Part shown: positions 1 through 9,348 of the stretch, one piece after another
How positions within the stretch are numbered: position 1 is the stretch's first letter
Layout: every line of letters starts with the position of its first letter
From: Bacteroidaceae bacterium
GTDB taxonomy: Bacteria; Bacteroidota; Bacteroidia; Bacteroidales; Bacteroidaceae
Reading direction: 5' to 3'
DNA length: 64,000 bases
Assembly (NCBI GenBank): GCA_017507105.1
Contig: JAFWBM010000039.1
Coordinates: forward strand, 62,001 to 126,000
Made by a program: the position numbers and the translations under genes
Notes under the pieces: generated by a model
Told to the model about the DNA's origin: nothing
What the model saw: only the letters and a program-made list of their open reading frames with translations
Databases searched by the model: none

Positions 1-40
1 GCATAATCCATTAATTGTAAAATCATAAAAAAGATATATT

Positions 41-1999
41 ATGGCTAAGATTAGTTCAGAAAAACTGAATTCTAAAATTCCTGAAGGCCCGTTGGCTGAA
101 AAATGGACCAACTATAAGGCACATCAGAAATTGGTGAACCCCGCTAACAAGCGTAACCTCGACATCATCGTTGTTGGTACAGGTCTTGCAGGTGCTTCGG
201 CAGCAGCTTCACTTGGTGCAATGGGTTTCAACGTGCTTAACTTCTGTATTCAGGACTCTCCCCGTCGTGCTCACTCAATCGCGGCTCAGGGTGGTATCAA
301 TGCAGCTAAAAACTATCAGAACGACGGCGACTCTGTTTACCGTCTTTTCTACGATACAATAAAGGGTGGTGACTATCGTGCACGCGAGGCTAACGTTCAT
401 CGTTTGGCCGAGGTTTCAGGTGCTATCATCGACCAGTGTGTTGCTCAGGGTGTTCCTTTCGCACGCGAGTACGGCGGTCTTCTTGCTAACCGTTCATTCG
501 GTGGTGCTCAGGTATCACGTACATTCTATGCTCGCGGCCAGACCGGTCAGCAGCTTCTTTTGGGTGCATACTCAGCCCTCAACTATCAGGTAAACCTTGG
601 TAAGGTTAAGTTGTATACACGTTATGAGATGCTTGACGTCGTTATCATCGACGGTCGTGCACGCGGTATCATCGCACGTAACCTTGTAACAGGTAAGATC
701 GAGCGTTTTGCAGCTCATGCAGTCGTTATTGCTACCGGTGGTTATGGAAATACATTCTTCCTCTCTACAAATGCTATGGGTAGTAATGGTTCTGCTGCAT
801 TGCAGTGCTACCGTAAAGGTGCTTATTTTGCTAACCCCTGTTATGCACAGATTCACCCCACATGTATTCCTGTTCACGGTGACAAGCAGTCTAAGCTTAC
901 ACTTATGTCTGAGTCATTGCGTAACGACGGACGTATCTGGGTTCCTAAGAAATTGGAGGATGCCAAGGCTTTGCAGGCAGGTAAGAAACGTGCAAGCGAC
1001 ATTCCCGATGAGGACCGCGACTTCTACCTCGAGCGCCGTTATCCCGCATTCGGTAACCTCGTTCCCCGCGACGTTGCATCTCGTGCAGCAAAAGAGCGTT
1101 GCGATAAGGGCTTTGGTGTAAATAACACCGGTCTTGCTGTATTCCTCGACTTCAAGTATGCTATACAGCGTCTTGGTAAAGAGGTCGTAAAACAGCGCTA
1201 TGGTAACCTCTTTGATATGTATGAGGAGATTACAGATGTTAGCCCCTACGAGGAGCCAATGATGATTTATCCTGCTATCCACTATACAATGGGTGGTATT
1301 TGGGTAGACTACGAGCTACAGACCTCAATCCCCGGTTTGTTTGCTATCGGCGAGGCTAACTTCAGTGATCACGGTGCTAACCGTCTTGGTGCTTCTGCTC
1401 TTATGCAGGGTCTTGCCGATGGTTACTTTGTTCTTCCCTATACAATGCAGAACTATTTGAGCGATCAGATTCAGGTTAAGCGTTTCAGCACTGATGCTCC
1501 CGAGTTTGTCGAGGCAGAGAAGGCTGTTAATGACAAGATTGCGAAATTGATGTCTATCAAGGGTAAGCGCAGTGTAGACTCAATCCACAAGGAACTTGGT
1601 CTTGTAATGTGGGAGTATGTAGGTATGGCACGTACCAAGGAATCACTGGAGACTGCTATCAAGAAGTTGGCTGAGGTTGAAAAGACATTCTGGAACGATC
1701 TTCGTATTCCCGGTGTTGCCGACTCTTTGAATATCGAGCTTGAGAAGGCTCTTCGTCTGCTCGACTTCATAGAGATTGGTAAGCTTATGGCATACGATGC
1801 TCTTAACCGCGAGGAATCTTGTGGTGGTCACTTCCGTGAAGAACACCAGACAGAAGAGGGCGAGGCTAAGCGCGACGACGAGAACTTCTCATATGTTGCT
1901 TGTTGGAAATATACAGGCGAGGGTAACGAACCTGAACTCCTTAAAGAGGACCTCAACTATCAGTACATAAAGGTACAGCAGCGTAACTACAAGAACTAA
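41..1999 (+). CDS. frdA: Fumarate reductase / succinate dehydrogenase flavoprotein subunit
   Basis: This is the catalytic FAD subunit, interconverting fumarate and succinate at the inner membrane. The 652-residue length suits the long Bacteroidetes type. The N-terminal dinucleotide-binding motif ([11 protein letters not shown]) lies near residue 45. His78 in [11 protein letters not shown] fits the covalent FAD attachment site, and [10 protein letters not shown] and NRLGASAL belong to the substrate/FAD site. frdB follows after 16 bases. The cytochrome b subunit expected upstream is outside the window; bases 1-40 show only an AT-rich leader. Codon use is strongly biased (CGT/CGC, GGT, AAC), which I read as high expression. 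The direction in vivo is probably fumarate reduction in an anaerobe, but that is inferred. Confidence 0.95.
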   Translation: MAKISSEKLNSKIPEGPLAEKWTNYKAHQKLVNPANKRNLDIIVVGTGLAGASAAASLGAMGFNVLNFCIQDSPRRAHSIAAQGGINAAKNYQNDGDSVYRLFYDTIKGGDYRAREANVHRLAEVSGAIIDQCVAQGVPFAREYGGLLANRSFGGAQVSRTFYARGQTGQQLLLGAYSALNYQVNLGKVKLYTRYEMLDVVIIDGRARGIIARNLVTGKIERFAAHAVVIATGGYGNTFFLSTNAMGSNGSAALQCYRKGAYFANPCYAQIHPTCIPVHGDKQSKLTLMSESLRNDGRIWVPKKLEDAKALQAGKKRASDIPDEDRDFYLERRYPAFGNLVPRDVASRAAKERCDKGFGVNNTGLAVFLDFKYAIQRLGKEVVKQRYGNLFDMYEEITDVSPYEEPMMIYPAIHYTMGGIWVDYELQTSIPGLFAIGEANFSDHGANRLGASALMQGLADGYFVLPYTMQNYLSDQIQVKRFSTDAPEFVEAEKAVNDKIAKLMSIKGKRSVDSIHKELGLVMWEYVGMARTKESLETAIKKLAEVEKTFWNDLRIPGVADSLNIELEKALRLLDFIEIGKLMAYDALNREESCGGHFREEHQTEEGEAKRDDENFSYVACWKYTGEGNEPELLKEDLNYQYIKVQQRNYKN

Positions 2000-2015
2000 T
2001 TAAAAGATTGTAACA

Positions 2016-2771
2016 ATGGACAAGAATATAAGTTTTAATTTGAAAGTATGGCGTCAGAGAGGTCCCAAAGAACCCGGTAAGTTCGTGACCTATCCGATGA
2101 AAGACATTCCCGGTGATACCTCATTCCTTGAGATGCTCGATATCCTAAACGAGGAACTTGTAAACAAGGGCGAGGAGCCTATAGTATTTGATCATGACTG
2201 CCGCGAGGGTATCTGTGGTATGTGTTCGCTCTATGTAAACGGACATCCTCATGGTCCCGCAACAGGTGCAACTACTTGTCAGCTCTATATGCGTCGTTTC
2301 AACGATGGCGATACTATTACTGTAGAGCCTTGGCGTTCGGCTGCGTTCCCTGTAATTCGCGACCTTATGGTAGACCGTACAGCTTTTGACAAGATACAGC
2401 AGGCCGGTGGTTATGTATCTATCAATACCGGTGGTATACCCGATGCAAATGCAATTCCCATCGGTAAGGATATCGCAGAGGAGGCTATGGATGCTGCAGC
2501 ATGTATCGGTTGTGGTGCATGTGTTGCTGCATGTAAGAACGGTTCGGCTATGCTCTTTGTTTCTGCAAAGGTGAGCCAGTTCGCTCTTCTTCCCCAGGGT
2601 CAGGTTGAGGCTGCCCGTCGTGTAAAATCAATGGTTGCCAAGATGGACGAGCTTGGATTCGGTAACTGTACCAATACTCGCGCTTGCGAAGCTGAGTGCC
2701 CCAAGTGTATCTCTATCAGCAATATTGCACGTCTGAACCGCGAATTTATCAAGGCTAAACTCGCTGATTGA
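2016..2771 (+). CDS. frdB: Fumarate reductase / succinate dehydrogenase iron-sulfur subunit
   Basis: This subunit passes electrons between the membrane cytochrome b and the FrdA flavin. The 251-residue protein shows a plant-type [2Fe-2S] motif ([10 protein letters not shown]) near residue 67, then the cluster motifs [12 protein letters not shown] and [14 protein letters not shown] in the C-terminal ferredoxin domain. It sits directly behind frdA in one operon and has the same high-expression codon bias. A strong intrinsic terminator begins 26 bases after its stop, so the transcript ends here. Confidence 0.95.
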   Translation: MDKNISFNLKVWRQRGPKEPGKFVTYPMKDIPGDTSFLEMLDILNEELVNKGEEPIVFDHDCREGICGMCSLYVNGHPHGPATGATTCQLYMRRFNDGDTITVEPWRSAAFPVIRDLMVDRTAFDKIQQAGGYVSINTGGIPDANAIPIGKDIAEEAMDAAACIGCGACVAACKNGSAMLFVSAKVSQFALLPQGQVEAARRVKSMVAKMDELGFGNCTNTRACEAECPKCISISNIARLNREFIKAKLAD

Positions 2772-2796
2772 TAAAATTCTGCCTCAAGATAGTAAA

Positions 2797-2830
2797 TATG
2801 CCTACCCATTTTTGGGTAGGCATATTTTAT
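2797..2830 (+). terminator. Intrinsic terminator of the frd operon
   Basis: A perfect 12-base-pair stem (2797-2808 with 2813-2824) with a four-base T loop is followed by TTTTAT. It lies just after frdB and before the promoter of the next gene. Confidence 0.9.
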
Positions 2831-2847
2831 TAACTCATCTTTATTCG

Positions 2848-2876
2848 TTTATAATCCTAATAAATAATTACCTTTG
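2848..2876 (+). promoter_or_regulatory. Bacteroidetes-type promoter for the SpmA/SpmB-like gene
   Basis: The -7 element TACCTTTG is at 2869-2876 with TTTA at 2848-2851, 17 bases upstream. This matches the Bacteroidetes TTTG/TAnnTTTG pattern. The expected transcript start near 2883 supports the ATG at 2901 and rules out the in-frame TTG at 2874, which lies inside the promoter. Confidence 0.65.
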
Positions 2877-2900
2877 TACTATATCTTAAAAAAGAGAAAT

Positions 2901-4133
2901 ATGGTACTTAACTATATCTGGATAGCATTCTTTTTGCTGGCATTTGTAATAGCACTATGTAAACTGATTTTTTTGGGAGATACAGAAGTGTTTCCTGCAA
3001 TAATGAATTCTACATTTGATACATCCAAGAGTGCTTTTGAGATATCATTAGGTCTTACCGGTGTTCTCTCTTTGTGGATGGGAATGATGAAGATAGGGGA
3101 GCGTGGAGGTCTTGTAAATATGCTGGCAAAAGCCCTTGCGCCTATATTCAACAATATTTTTCCCGATATTCCAAAAGGACATCCGGTAACAGGTACAATG
3201 TTTATGAATATTGCGGCGAACATGCTCGGCCTTGATAATGCGGCAACTCCAATGGGACTAAAAGCTATGCAGGAGCTGCAAGAGCTTAACCCCAAAAAGG
3301 AAACAGCAACAAATCCAATGATTATGTTTCTGGTGCTTAACACCTCGGGCTTGACGCTTATTCCGATGAGTGTACTTGTCTACCGTACACAACTGGGTGC
3401 TGCACAGCCTACGGATGTTTTTATACCAATTTTATTGGTAACAACGGTTTCTACTGTTGTCGGCCTTATAGTAACAAGCGTATATCAGCGTATAAACCTT
3501 TTTAATCGTACCATGCTGATGTTTTTGGTCGGAGTATCAATTTTCCTGGCTGCAGGAACATGGGGTGTAATGCAGCTCTCCCGTGTTCAAGTGGAGCTCT
3601 TCTCGACAACGCTTGCCAATGTAATGTTATTTGGTATTATAATGCTGTTTATTCTTTTTGGTATCCGTAGTCGTATTAACGTCTATGAGACCTTTATAGA
3701 AGGGGCCAAGGAGGGTTTTACGACGGCAGTAAGGATAATTCCATATCTGGTAGCTATACTCGTTTCTGTAGGCGTTTTCAGAGCCTCCGGAGGTATGGAT
3801 GTGCTTACTGGTGCAATAGGGTGGTGTGTTGAGGCCTGTGGTGGAGATTCCGACTTTGTGGGGGCTCTTCCGACAGCACTTATGAAACCATTAAGTGGTA
3901 GTGGGGCTCGCGGAATGATGATTGATGCTATGACAACCTATGGAGTCGATTCATTTGCTGGTCGTTTAGCCTGCCTATTCCAGGGAGCTACCGATACAAC
4001 TTTCTACATAATAGCTGTATATTTTGGCAGTGTAGGTATACGTAAGACACGATATGCTGTTACATGTGGTCTTATAGCCGACCTTGCCGGTATTTTGGCA
4101 GCCTTGGCAATTGCATATATTTTCTTTGGATAA
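2901..4133 (+). CDS. Nucleoside-recognition (Gate) domain membrane protein, SpmA-SpmB fusion type
   Basis: This hydrophobic protein of about 410 residues carries two Gate-type halves. The first is near residues 30-170 and includes GHPVTGTMFMNIAANMLGLD; the second is near 260-400 and includes the GSGARGMM and GATDTTFYI segments. The arrangement resembles SpmA fused to SpmB. These families are linked to nucleoside transport or spore maturation, but in non-sporulating Bacteroidetes the substrate is unknown. I chose ATG 2901, preceded by AAAGAGAAAT, over the upstream TTG. ybeY follows 12 bases downstream, probably in the same operon. Confidence 0.85.
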   Translation: MVLNYIWIAFFLLAFVIALCKLIFLGDTEVFPAIMNSTFDTSKSAFEISLGLTGVLSLWMGMMKIGERGGLVNMLAKALAPIFNNIFPDIPKGHPVTGTMFMNIAANMLGLDNAATPMGLKAMQELQELNPKKETATNPMIMFLVLNTSGLTLIPMSVLVYRTQLGAAQPTDVFIPILLVTTVSTVVGLIVTSVYQRINLFNRTMLMFLVGVSIFLAAGTWGVMQLSRVQVELFSTTLANVMLFGIIMLFILFGIRSRINVYETFIEGAKEGFTTAVRIIPYLVAILVSVGVFRASGGMDVLTGAIGWCVEACGGDSDFVGALPTALMKPLSGSGARGMMIDAMTTYGVDSFAGRLACLFQGATDTTFYIIAVYFGSVGIRKTRYAVTCGLIADLAGILAALAIAYIFFG

Positions 4134-4145
4134 AATTCTACAGTT

Positions 4146-4571
4146 ATGATAACATACCAGACAGACGGGGTTAAGATGCCCAAAATAAAACGACGCGAAG
4201 TCACTGCGTGGATAAAGAGTGTTGCCGCATCTCATGGAATGAAAATAGGAGATATCGCATATATCTTCTGCAATGACGATAAGATTATAGAGGTTAATCG
4301 TGAATATCTGCAACATGATTACTACACAGATATCATAACATTCGATTATACAGAAGAGAATATAATTTCCGGCGACCTATTCATAAGCCTTGATACTGTA
4401 CGTAGCAACAGTGAGATGTTAGGTGTCTCATATATGCAGGAATTGTATCGTGTGATAATACATGGAATATTACACTTGTGCGGGATTAACGACAAGGGCG
4501 AGGGTGAGCGTGAAATTATGGAGATGCACGAGAACAATGCTCTTGTCTCCTCTCCATTCACTCAGGATTAA
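4146..4571 (+). CDS. ybeY: Endoribonuclease YbeY, 16S rRNA maturation factor
   Basis: YbeY is a small metalloprotein needed for 16S rRNA 3'-end maturation and ribosome quality control. The 141-residue protein has the family signature HGILHLCGIND. In the classical motif HGxLHLxGYDH three histidines bind zinc; here the first two are present and the third is replaced by Asp, followed by Lys. I believe other Bacteroidetes share this change, so it is probably a lineage trait and not a dead enzyme. The gene follows the SpmA/SpmB-like gene closely and faces the MscS-type gene tail to tail. Confidence 0.88.
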   Translation: MITYQTDGVKMPKIKRREVTAWIKSVAASHGMKIGDIAYIFCNDDKIIEVNREYLQHDYYTDIITFDYTEENIISGDLFISLDTVRSNSEMLGVSYMQELYRVIIHGILHLCGINDKGEGEREIMEMHENNALVSSPFTQD

Positions 4572-4604
4572 TGTTACAGGTATCTTTATAGCCTTAATGC
4601 ACCT

Positions 4605-5804
4605 TTAAAAAAGGTGTGATGGGATACGTCCGTTATTGTTGCTGATGTCTGTACCTGATGGGCTTTGGAATACCTTTAATCCAAATAGGGGCAGTATTGC
4701 AAACACGTACTCGAAGATGTCGGATTGTGTATGCTCATATGGAACCCACATTATTCCATTAAAGAAGAAATAGAGTTCAAGTGGCAATCCTAAAGCTGTC
4801 GGTTGCAATTGGCGCACCATGATAATCATATCCTTGTTAACATCCGGATGATTCGTTAACCAATTCTCGAGCCACTCTCTAAAGAGGGTAAGGTTTACTT
4901 TATCCATTCTGCCTTCCTCTTCTTTTATTATTCCTCTCTTTATAAGTTCCTGCAGTAGTTTCTCATCGCAGAACTTTATAGAATTCATATCTATAAATAT
5001 AGAGCGTTTGATGCGACGTCCACCGCAGCTTTGCATGCCTCTCCAATTCTGGAAAGAGTCGCTTACAAGAGCATATGGCGGGATGGTTATGATGGTCTTG
5101 TCCCAATTTTGAACCTTTACGGTTGTTAATGTTACATCTATCACATTTCCGTCTGCTCCATGCTTGGGCATGCATATCCAATCACCAGGACGCAGCATAT
5201 CGTTTGCCGATAGCTGTATGCCTGCAACAAGTCCCATTATACTATCTTTAAACACCAACATAAGTACAGCAGCCGATGCACCGAGGCCGGCAAGGAGTGT
5301 CATCGGGTTCTTATCTATAGCGATGCTTGCAATAATAATAAGTCCAATAGATATGGAGAGAATCTTGAGCATTTGAAAGACACCTTGCAATGTGTGGTTT
5401 TTAGTCTTCTCCGATTTGCTCGAGATTAGATAGAACGACGAGAACAAAGAGAGTGTTATTTTTACAAATAATACCACAATGTATATCCATAGGATTTTTG
5501 TTACAATGGTGTATAGCCATGTCCCGCTTGTCAGTACAAGCGGTTGTAAAGCTGTAATGATAATGGCCACAGCAAGGTTACATACACATTTCAACAGCAC
5601 CTCGTTTAATATGATGTCGTCCCATGTGCTACTGGTTTTCCTTGTTATGATGTGTACAATAGGGAGTACTATCTTTTGACATATAATGTTGCTGCCAATG
5701 AACAGTATTGCCAAAATCAATACTATAATGATCCAGGATAGAGGTACTATGCCGGTGTTGCTAATTCCAAAACCTTCTAACAGTGATGCAAGTTTGTTCT
5801 CCAT
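4605..5804 (-). CDS. Mechanosensitive ion channel, MscS family (YbdG-like)
   Basis: This 399-residue inner-membrane protein should gate solute release on osmotic downshock. It has several N-terminal membrane helices, a pore-lining segment around residues 175-205 (GLGASAAVLMLVFKDSIMGLVAGIQL) and a cytoplasmic beta domain beginning near PGDWICMPKHGADGNVIDV, the typical MscS order. The charged C-terminal portion is larger than in minimal MscS and resembles the YbdG/YnaI-like group. A terminator for the upstream beta-barrel gene separates the two, so this gene probably has its own promoter, but I see no clear one in the short gap. Confidence 0.88.
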   Translation of the reverse strand: MENKLASLLEGFGISNTGIVPLSWIIIVLILAILFIGSNIICQKIVLPIVHIITRKTSSTWDDIILNEVLLKCVCNLAVAIIITALQPLVLTSGTWLYTIVTKILWIYIVVLFVKITLSLFSSFYLISSKSEKTKNHTLQGVFQMLKILSISIGLIIIASIAIDKNPMTLLAGLGASAAVLMLVFKDSIMGLVAGIQLSANDMLRPGDWICMPKHGADGNVIDVTLTTVKVQNWDKTIITIPPYALVSDSFQNWRGMQSCGGRRIKRSIFIDMNSIKFCDEKLLQELIKRGIIKEEEGRMDKVNLTLFREWLENWLTNHPDVNKDMIIMVRQLQPTALGLPLELYFFFNGIMWVPYEHTQSDIFEYVFAILPLFGLKVFQSPSGTDISNNNGRIPSHLF

Positions 5805-5813
5805 GTTATATTC

Positions 5814-5854
5814 TTAAAAAGAGACCGACAGGGAGCTGTAGCTCTCTATCGGTC
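5814..5854 (-). terminator. Intrinsic terminator of the beta-barrel gene
   Basis: Read on the minus strand, arms at 5841-5854 and 5823-5836 form a 14-base stem with one mismatch and one G-U pair around a four-base loop. TCTTTTT follows at once. It lies 21 bases after the stop of the gene at 5875-6477. Confidence 0.85.
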
Positions 5855-5874
5855 ATACTTATATTAGTCTATTA

Positions 5875-6477
5875 TTAGAACAGATATGCTACAGATATCT
5901 GCCAAGTGTCGGTCTTTGAACCTGTGAGAACTTTCCACGCTCCATCTGTAAATTCGGAATACTCACTGGTATCTCCCATTGCTACATTATAGTTGATATG
6001 AGCCTGAAGATGTTTGAAAAGTACAGCACCCAAACCAAAATTAAGGCTCAACTGGCTCTTCTTGTACTCGAATCGTGCAGCTTGCTCCCAATCCTTGCCC
6101 GAGTCGCCAATGGTAAATCCGAATTGCGGACCAACTGCAATGAACGGTACAATAATCTGGCTCACTGCGGGAAGTGCCAGGTCGTAACGCAAAGATATAG
6201 GTATCTCTATACTATGTTTCTTAACAGTCTCGCCGCCAAGTTCAACACCACTTTGTGAATATAGTATATTGCCCTCAAGACCAAGACCTACAATGGGTAT
6301 GGTAAGCTTTGCCATAGGACCTACGAAGAAACCTGTATATCCGTCTACATCTCCTTTTATGTCACTGGGACTTCCATTCAGATTGGTACCGGCTTTGACA
6401 CCGAATTTTAATTGTGCGTTGGCTGGGATTGCTGCAATAAGGCACAGCGCAAAAAATAAACCGAAAATCTTTTTCAT
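5875..6477 (-). CDS. Outer-membrane beta-barrel protein (PorT/OmpX-like)
   Basis: This is a 200-residue secreted protein. It begins with a signal peptide (MKKIFGLFFALCLIAAIPANA, cleavage after ANA) and continues as alternating strands ending in QISVAYLF, with the C-terminal aromatic residue typical of outer-membrane barrels. LKFGVKAGTNLNG at the mature start is typical of small Bacteroidetes OmpA/PorT-like barrels. No function can be assigned. It lies downstream of gldN on the same strand but has its own promoter and terminator, so it is a separate transcript. Confidence 0.8.
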   Translation of the reverse strand: MKKIFGLFFALCLIAAIPANAQLKFGVKAGTNLNGSPSDIKGDVDGYTGFFVGPMAKLTIPIVGLGLEGNILYSQSGVELGGETVKKHSIEIPISLRYDLALPAVSQIIVPFIAVGPQFGFTIGDSGKDWEQAARFEYKKSQLSLNFGLGAVLFKHLQAHINYNVAMGDTSEYSEFTDGAWKVLTGSKTDTWQISVAYLF

Positions 6478-6530
6478 AATTCTGTGTTTTTAGATTTAGT
6501 ATTTTAAAAACAAATGCGCAATAATTAAAG

Positions 6531-6565
6531 TTTGCGCAGCCCAACATATTGTTGTACTGCGCAAA
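6531..6565. repeat. 35-base imperfect palindrome at the beta-barrel promoter
   Basis: Arms of 16 bases (6531-6546 and 6550-6565) match except at two positions and flank a TAT centre. The outer arms read TTTGCGCAG and CTGCGCAAA. The palindrome begins inside the TTTG of the minus-strand -7 box and covers the expected transcript start. A further TGCGCA copy lies at 6515-6520. It could be an operator or a 5'-end hairpin. Confidence 0.75.
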
Positions 6566-6569
6566 AATA
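6562..6569 (-). promoter_or_regulatory. -7 element of the beta-barrel gene
   Basis: The minus strand reads TATTTTTG, an exact TAnnTTTG match, 85 bases upstream of the ATG. The -33 region is only AT-rich. The overlap with the palindrome suggests regulated initiation. Confidence 0.55.
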
Positions 6570-6637
6570 ATCTTTTTATTAATATTTAAATAAAATATCG
6601 TAAAAAAAATACACGAATCCCACTCGGGTTGTCTGTT

Positions 6638-7714
6638 TTATCTACGTTGGCGACGAACAGATACCTTTGCCGATGAACTGCTCTTGGATTTGCTGCTCTC
6701 TTTTTTGCTTTTTGCTTTAGTCTCTTTTTTCTTGCGTGTGGAACGTGTCGACTTTTTCTCCTTCTTCTCTTTATCCTCTTTATCGGTAGTAACAACTCCT
6801 TCTTTAGTGGAGGTAGAGTCGACCGTCTCCTCTATTTGGGGTTTGGGGGTGTTCCATAGTCCGTTGCGGAATCTCTTTAGCTCTCCTTCTATTCTCTCCT
6901 GCTCTTTCTTGACAGATGCAGAGTCTTTACAATATTGGCTTATTGCCATGTTGCGCAGATTCACCGTTTTGTATATCTCACCTTCGTAGCAGTGCTTTGT
7001 GAAATAGTCGTCAAGTGTCATTGTTGAGACATTGTTGTAGCTGCTTGACATAACTGTCTGTAGCGACAGCAGTGCTGCTATCTCATCATATTTGAGCCAA
7101 AACATAGGGTACTTGGTTACTTCACTTGCAAACTCACCGCTTCTGTGCAATACTGGGCATATTGCTGTTACCCTATGGTTGTATGTTGAGGTGCGTTGGT
7201 CGAAGTAGTGGCTTTCCTTTATGTAGTAACTCAAAACCTCGTTTGTAGGCATGTCGCTAGGGTTTACTGTAATGGTACTGTCTTCGCCATACTCGTAATA
7301 TATGCTGTAGTTTTCGAGTAACTCTTTGGGGTCTACCTTATGCTCGGATGTAAAGTTTTCATAACCATCGATATTGTAATCATATGCTGTTATACTATTG
7401 TCGAGAATATGGCGGAATATGTATGTAAACAGGTTCATGCTTTTCCCCATTGGCTGTACCGGATAGTAGAGCGACGCATTCTTTTCTTTGTTCAAATCAA
7501 GAACACGATATACATCACGCTTCCAAACAACTTCTTGAGGTGTCTCTTTTGTTGGATATTGGCTCTTTGCCCTCTCCGACAGTGGTACTTCGTATACTTG
7601 TGTCTCGTTGCCCTTTTTCGTCTCCTCTTTTTGGCGTGCCGGAGGCTGTGCTAGAGTATACTGTCCAATCAGTGCTACTGCGAAGAGTATTAATATCTTT
7701 TTTGTTGCTTCCAT
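6638..7714 (-). CDS. gldN: T9SS periplasmic ring protein GldN/PorN
   Basis: GldN partners GldK in the periplasmic/outer-membrane ring of the type IX secretion system. The 358-residue protein starts with a signal peptide (KKILILFAVALIGQYTLAQ). It carries the family segments VWKRDVYRVLDLNKEKNA near residue 65 and LFTYIFRHILD near 95, and ends the porP-gldKLMN operon 30 bases after gldM. The last 60 residues or so are very rich in Lys, Arg and Ser, an extension the ring domain does not need. An AT-rich stretch with eight T residues on the minus strand (6601-6608) follows, but with only a weak stem. Confidence 0.93.
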   Translation of the reverse strand: MEATKKILILFAVALIGQYTLAQPPARQKEETKKGNETQVYEVPLSERAKSQYPTKETPQEVVWKRDVYRVLDLNKEKNASLYYPVQPMGKSMNLFTYIFRHILDNSITAYDYNIDGYENFTSEHKVDPKELLENYSIYYEYGEDSTITVNPSDMPTNEVLSYYIKESHYFDQRTSTYNHRVTAICPVLHRSGEFASEVTKYPMFWLKYDEIAALLSLQTVMSSSYNNVSTMTLDDYFTKHCYEGEIYKTVNLRNMAISQYCKDSASVKKEQERIEGELKRFRNGLWNTPKPQIEETVDSTSTKEGVVTTDKEDKEKKEKKSTRSTRKKKETKAKSKKESSKSKSSSSAKVSVRRQRR

Positions 7715-7744
7715 AATATGTGTAATTATGCTTGTTTTCGTTTA

Positions 7745-9322
7745 TCAGTTCATAATGACCTCAAGTGAGGTTGGTAGCTGGCGTTCTACTTTGTCGGGAC
7801 CTACTGCTCTTACGTTCGATATATAGAAACGTTTGCCGCGTTGCAGATTGCGTAGCATCTCTTTCTGGGCTGTTGAGAATAGTGTACCATCTGACTTTCT
7901 TGGAATGGCATTACCCATGTTGTCAAAGAATACTATATCGAATGACAGAACCTGGAAACTTATATTCAATAATCCGTCATCAATGGCTGCAACTATTCCG
8001 TTTGTACTCATCAATGCTTGTTTGCTGAAAGGCTTTCCACCGCGATATCGCTGTGTGTTTCCATCTTTGTCTTTGTATTCAATGAATGGTGTGGGGTCTG
8101 GTAACTGACGTACGCGGAAAGAGTACTGCCCCATACTCTGTCGTCCTCCATCTTCATTAGTGGCAGTAACTTCAATCTTCAGTTCTTCACCTATCTGTGT
8201 AGGTGTGGCAATATAGCCGCCCTTTCCGTCGCTTTTCAGTGTTCCTTTTCCTTGTGCTATTCTTGCCGATATACGGTTGGCCGGCACACCTGGTACTGAT
8301 ATGCTTATGGGGTTTTCGAATCCAGCGTATAGCACATTCATGAGCGATGCACTTACAGTGGCTGTTGGTTCAACAACAGTGTAGCTTTGCGAGAAGTCAT
8401 ATCTTGACGATACGCCGCCTCCGTCATGTACCATCATGTATCCGTTTAGGGTGTAGTCTCCTACAGTGTTGCATTTATTTGTGTATATACCGTTCTCTGC
8501 CTCCAGTTTCTCATCTCCTATGTATATCTCGGGGCGCTGTGTGGAGTCTACTGCTGCCAATATTATCTGTGCTGTAAAGTCATTTCCTCGTACCACGTTC
8601 TTTGAATTTGGAATAACAAGTGCACGAATCTGGTTTACACGTACATCTCCTTGGTCTATATTCTTTGCCAAAGTGTGTAGCACCTCTCCTTCGGCGTATC
8701 TTACGTCGTTTTGAAGTTTTGTCAACAGGGTAATGGCAGCAATTGCTGGCATATTCTCGAAGTGGTACTCCTGCCAATTCTTCATCATGGAGATATCTTT
8801 ACGCGGTATTTCTGTGCTGAAGTTGTCTTCGATTATTTTTCGTTGTATGCTGTCTGTTATCATCCCGAGGATGTTCTCGCGATATGATGTTATCTCGTTG
8901 AATAACTGCTGACCTTGTCCGCTGCCCGGTGCCAGCATCACATATGTTGCAGCCTCAAGATCTTCTCTATTTTCAAGATTTGAGTATAGACCATTCTTGC
9001 CATCGGCTTTTTTGGCAATTCGTATCTTTAGTTCTTCCGCCAATTGATATAGCGAATCGGACATGGCACGTACGCTCTGTGCACGTTCGTACCATTCTCC
9101 AACCTTCTCTGGGTTCTGTGCCATTGATTGCTCAAAGTTGCTATATAATGCCATGTTCTGAACATTGGCATTGGCTGTACTGCGCGACAGACTCTCATCG
9201 ACAAGGGAGAAACCGTTGAGTACATCTGATGATACATTTAGGGCAAGCATAGCCATAAGAAGTACGTACATCAGATTTATCATCTTTTGACGCGGAGATA
9301 TTTTGTTTTTCTTGATTTTCAT
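7745..9322 (-). CDS. gldM: T9SS/gliding motor protein GldM
   Basis: GldM spans the periplasm from its inner-membrane anchor to the GldKN ring and forms the T9SS motor with GldL. The 525-residue protein has a short basic N-terminus, one membrane helix around residues 15-35 (MINLMYVLLMAMLALNVSSD) and long periplasmic domains, as expected of a full-length homologue. The fourth gene in the cluster, it lies 26 bases from gldL and 30 from gldN. The conserved opening SPRQKMINLMYVLL supports the start. Confidence 0.96.
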   Translation of the reverse strand: MKIKKNKISPRQKMINLMYVLLMAMLALNVSSDVLNGFSLVDESLSRSTANANVQNMALYSNFEQSMAQNPEKVGEWYERAQSVRAMSDSLYQLAEELKIRIAKKADGKNGLYSNLENREDLEAATYVMLAPGSGQGQQLFNEITSYRENILGMITDSIQRKIIEDNFSTEIPRKDISMMKNWQEYHFENMPAIAAITLLTKLQNDVRYAEGEVLHTLAKNIDQGDVRVNQIRALVIPNSKNVVRGNDFTAQIILAAVDSTQRPEIYIGDEKLEAENGIYTNKCNTVGDYTLNGYMMVHDGGGVSSRYDFSQSYTVVEPTATVSASLMNVLYAGFENPISISVPGVPANRISARIAQGKGTLKSDGKGGYIATPTQIGEELKIEVTATNEDGGRQSMGQYSFRVRQLPDPTPFIEYKDKDGNTQRYRGGKPFSKQALMSTNGIVAAIDDGLLNISFQVLSFDIVFFDNMGNAIPRKSDGTLFSTAQKEMLRNLQRGKRFYISNVRAVGPDKVERQLPTSLEVIMN

Positions 9323-9348
9323 CAGTAATTCCAGTTTTTTTACGCTGC

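Noticed and set aside
1-6. GCATAA as the end of the cytochrome b subunit gene (frdC)
   Set aside because: Six bases cannot support a gene call, although frdC is expected just upstream of frdA.
2874-2900. Upstream TTG start for the SpmA/SpmB-like gene
   Set aside because: The TTG lies inside the -7 element (TACCTTTG), so it would not be transcribed.
4600-4616. Small inverted repeat (CACCTT/AAGGTG) at the ybeY-MscS junction as a terminator
   Set aside because: The stem is only six pairs and lacks a T-run downstream on the plus strand; too weak to call.
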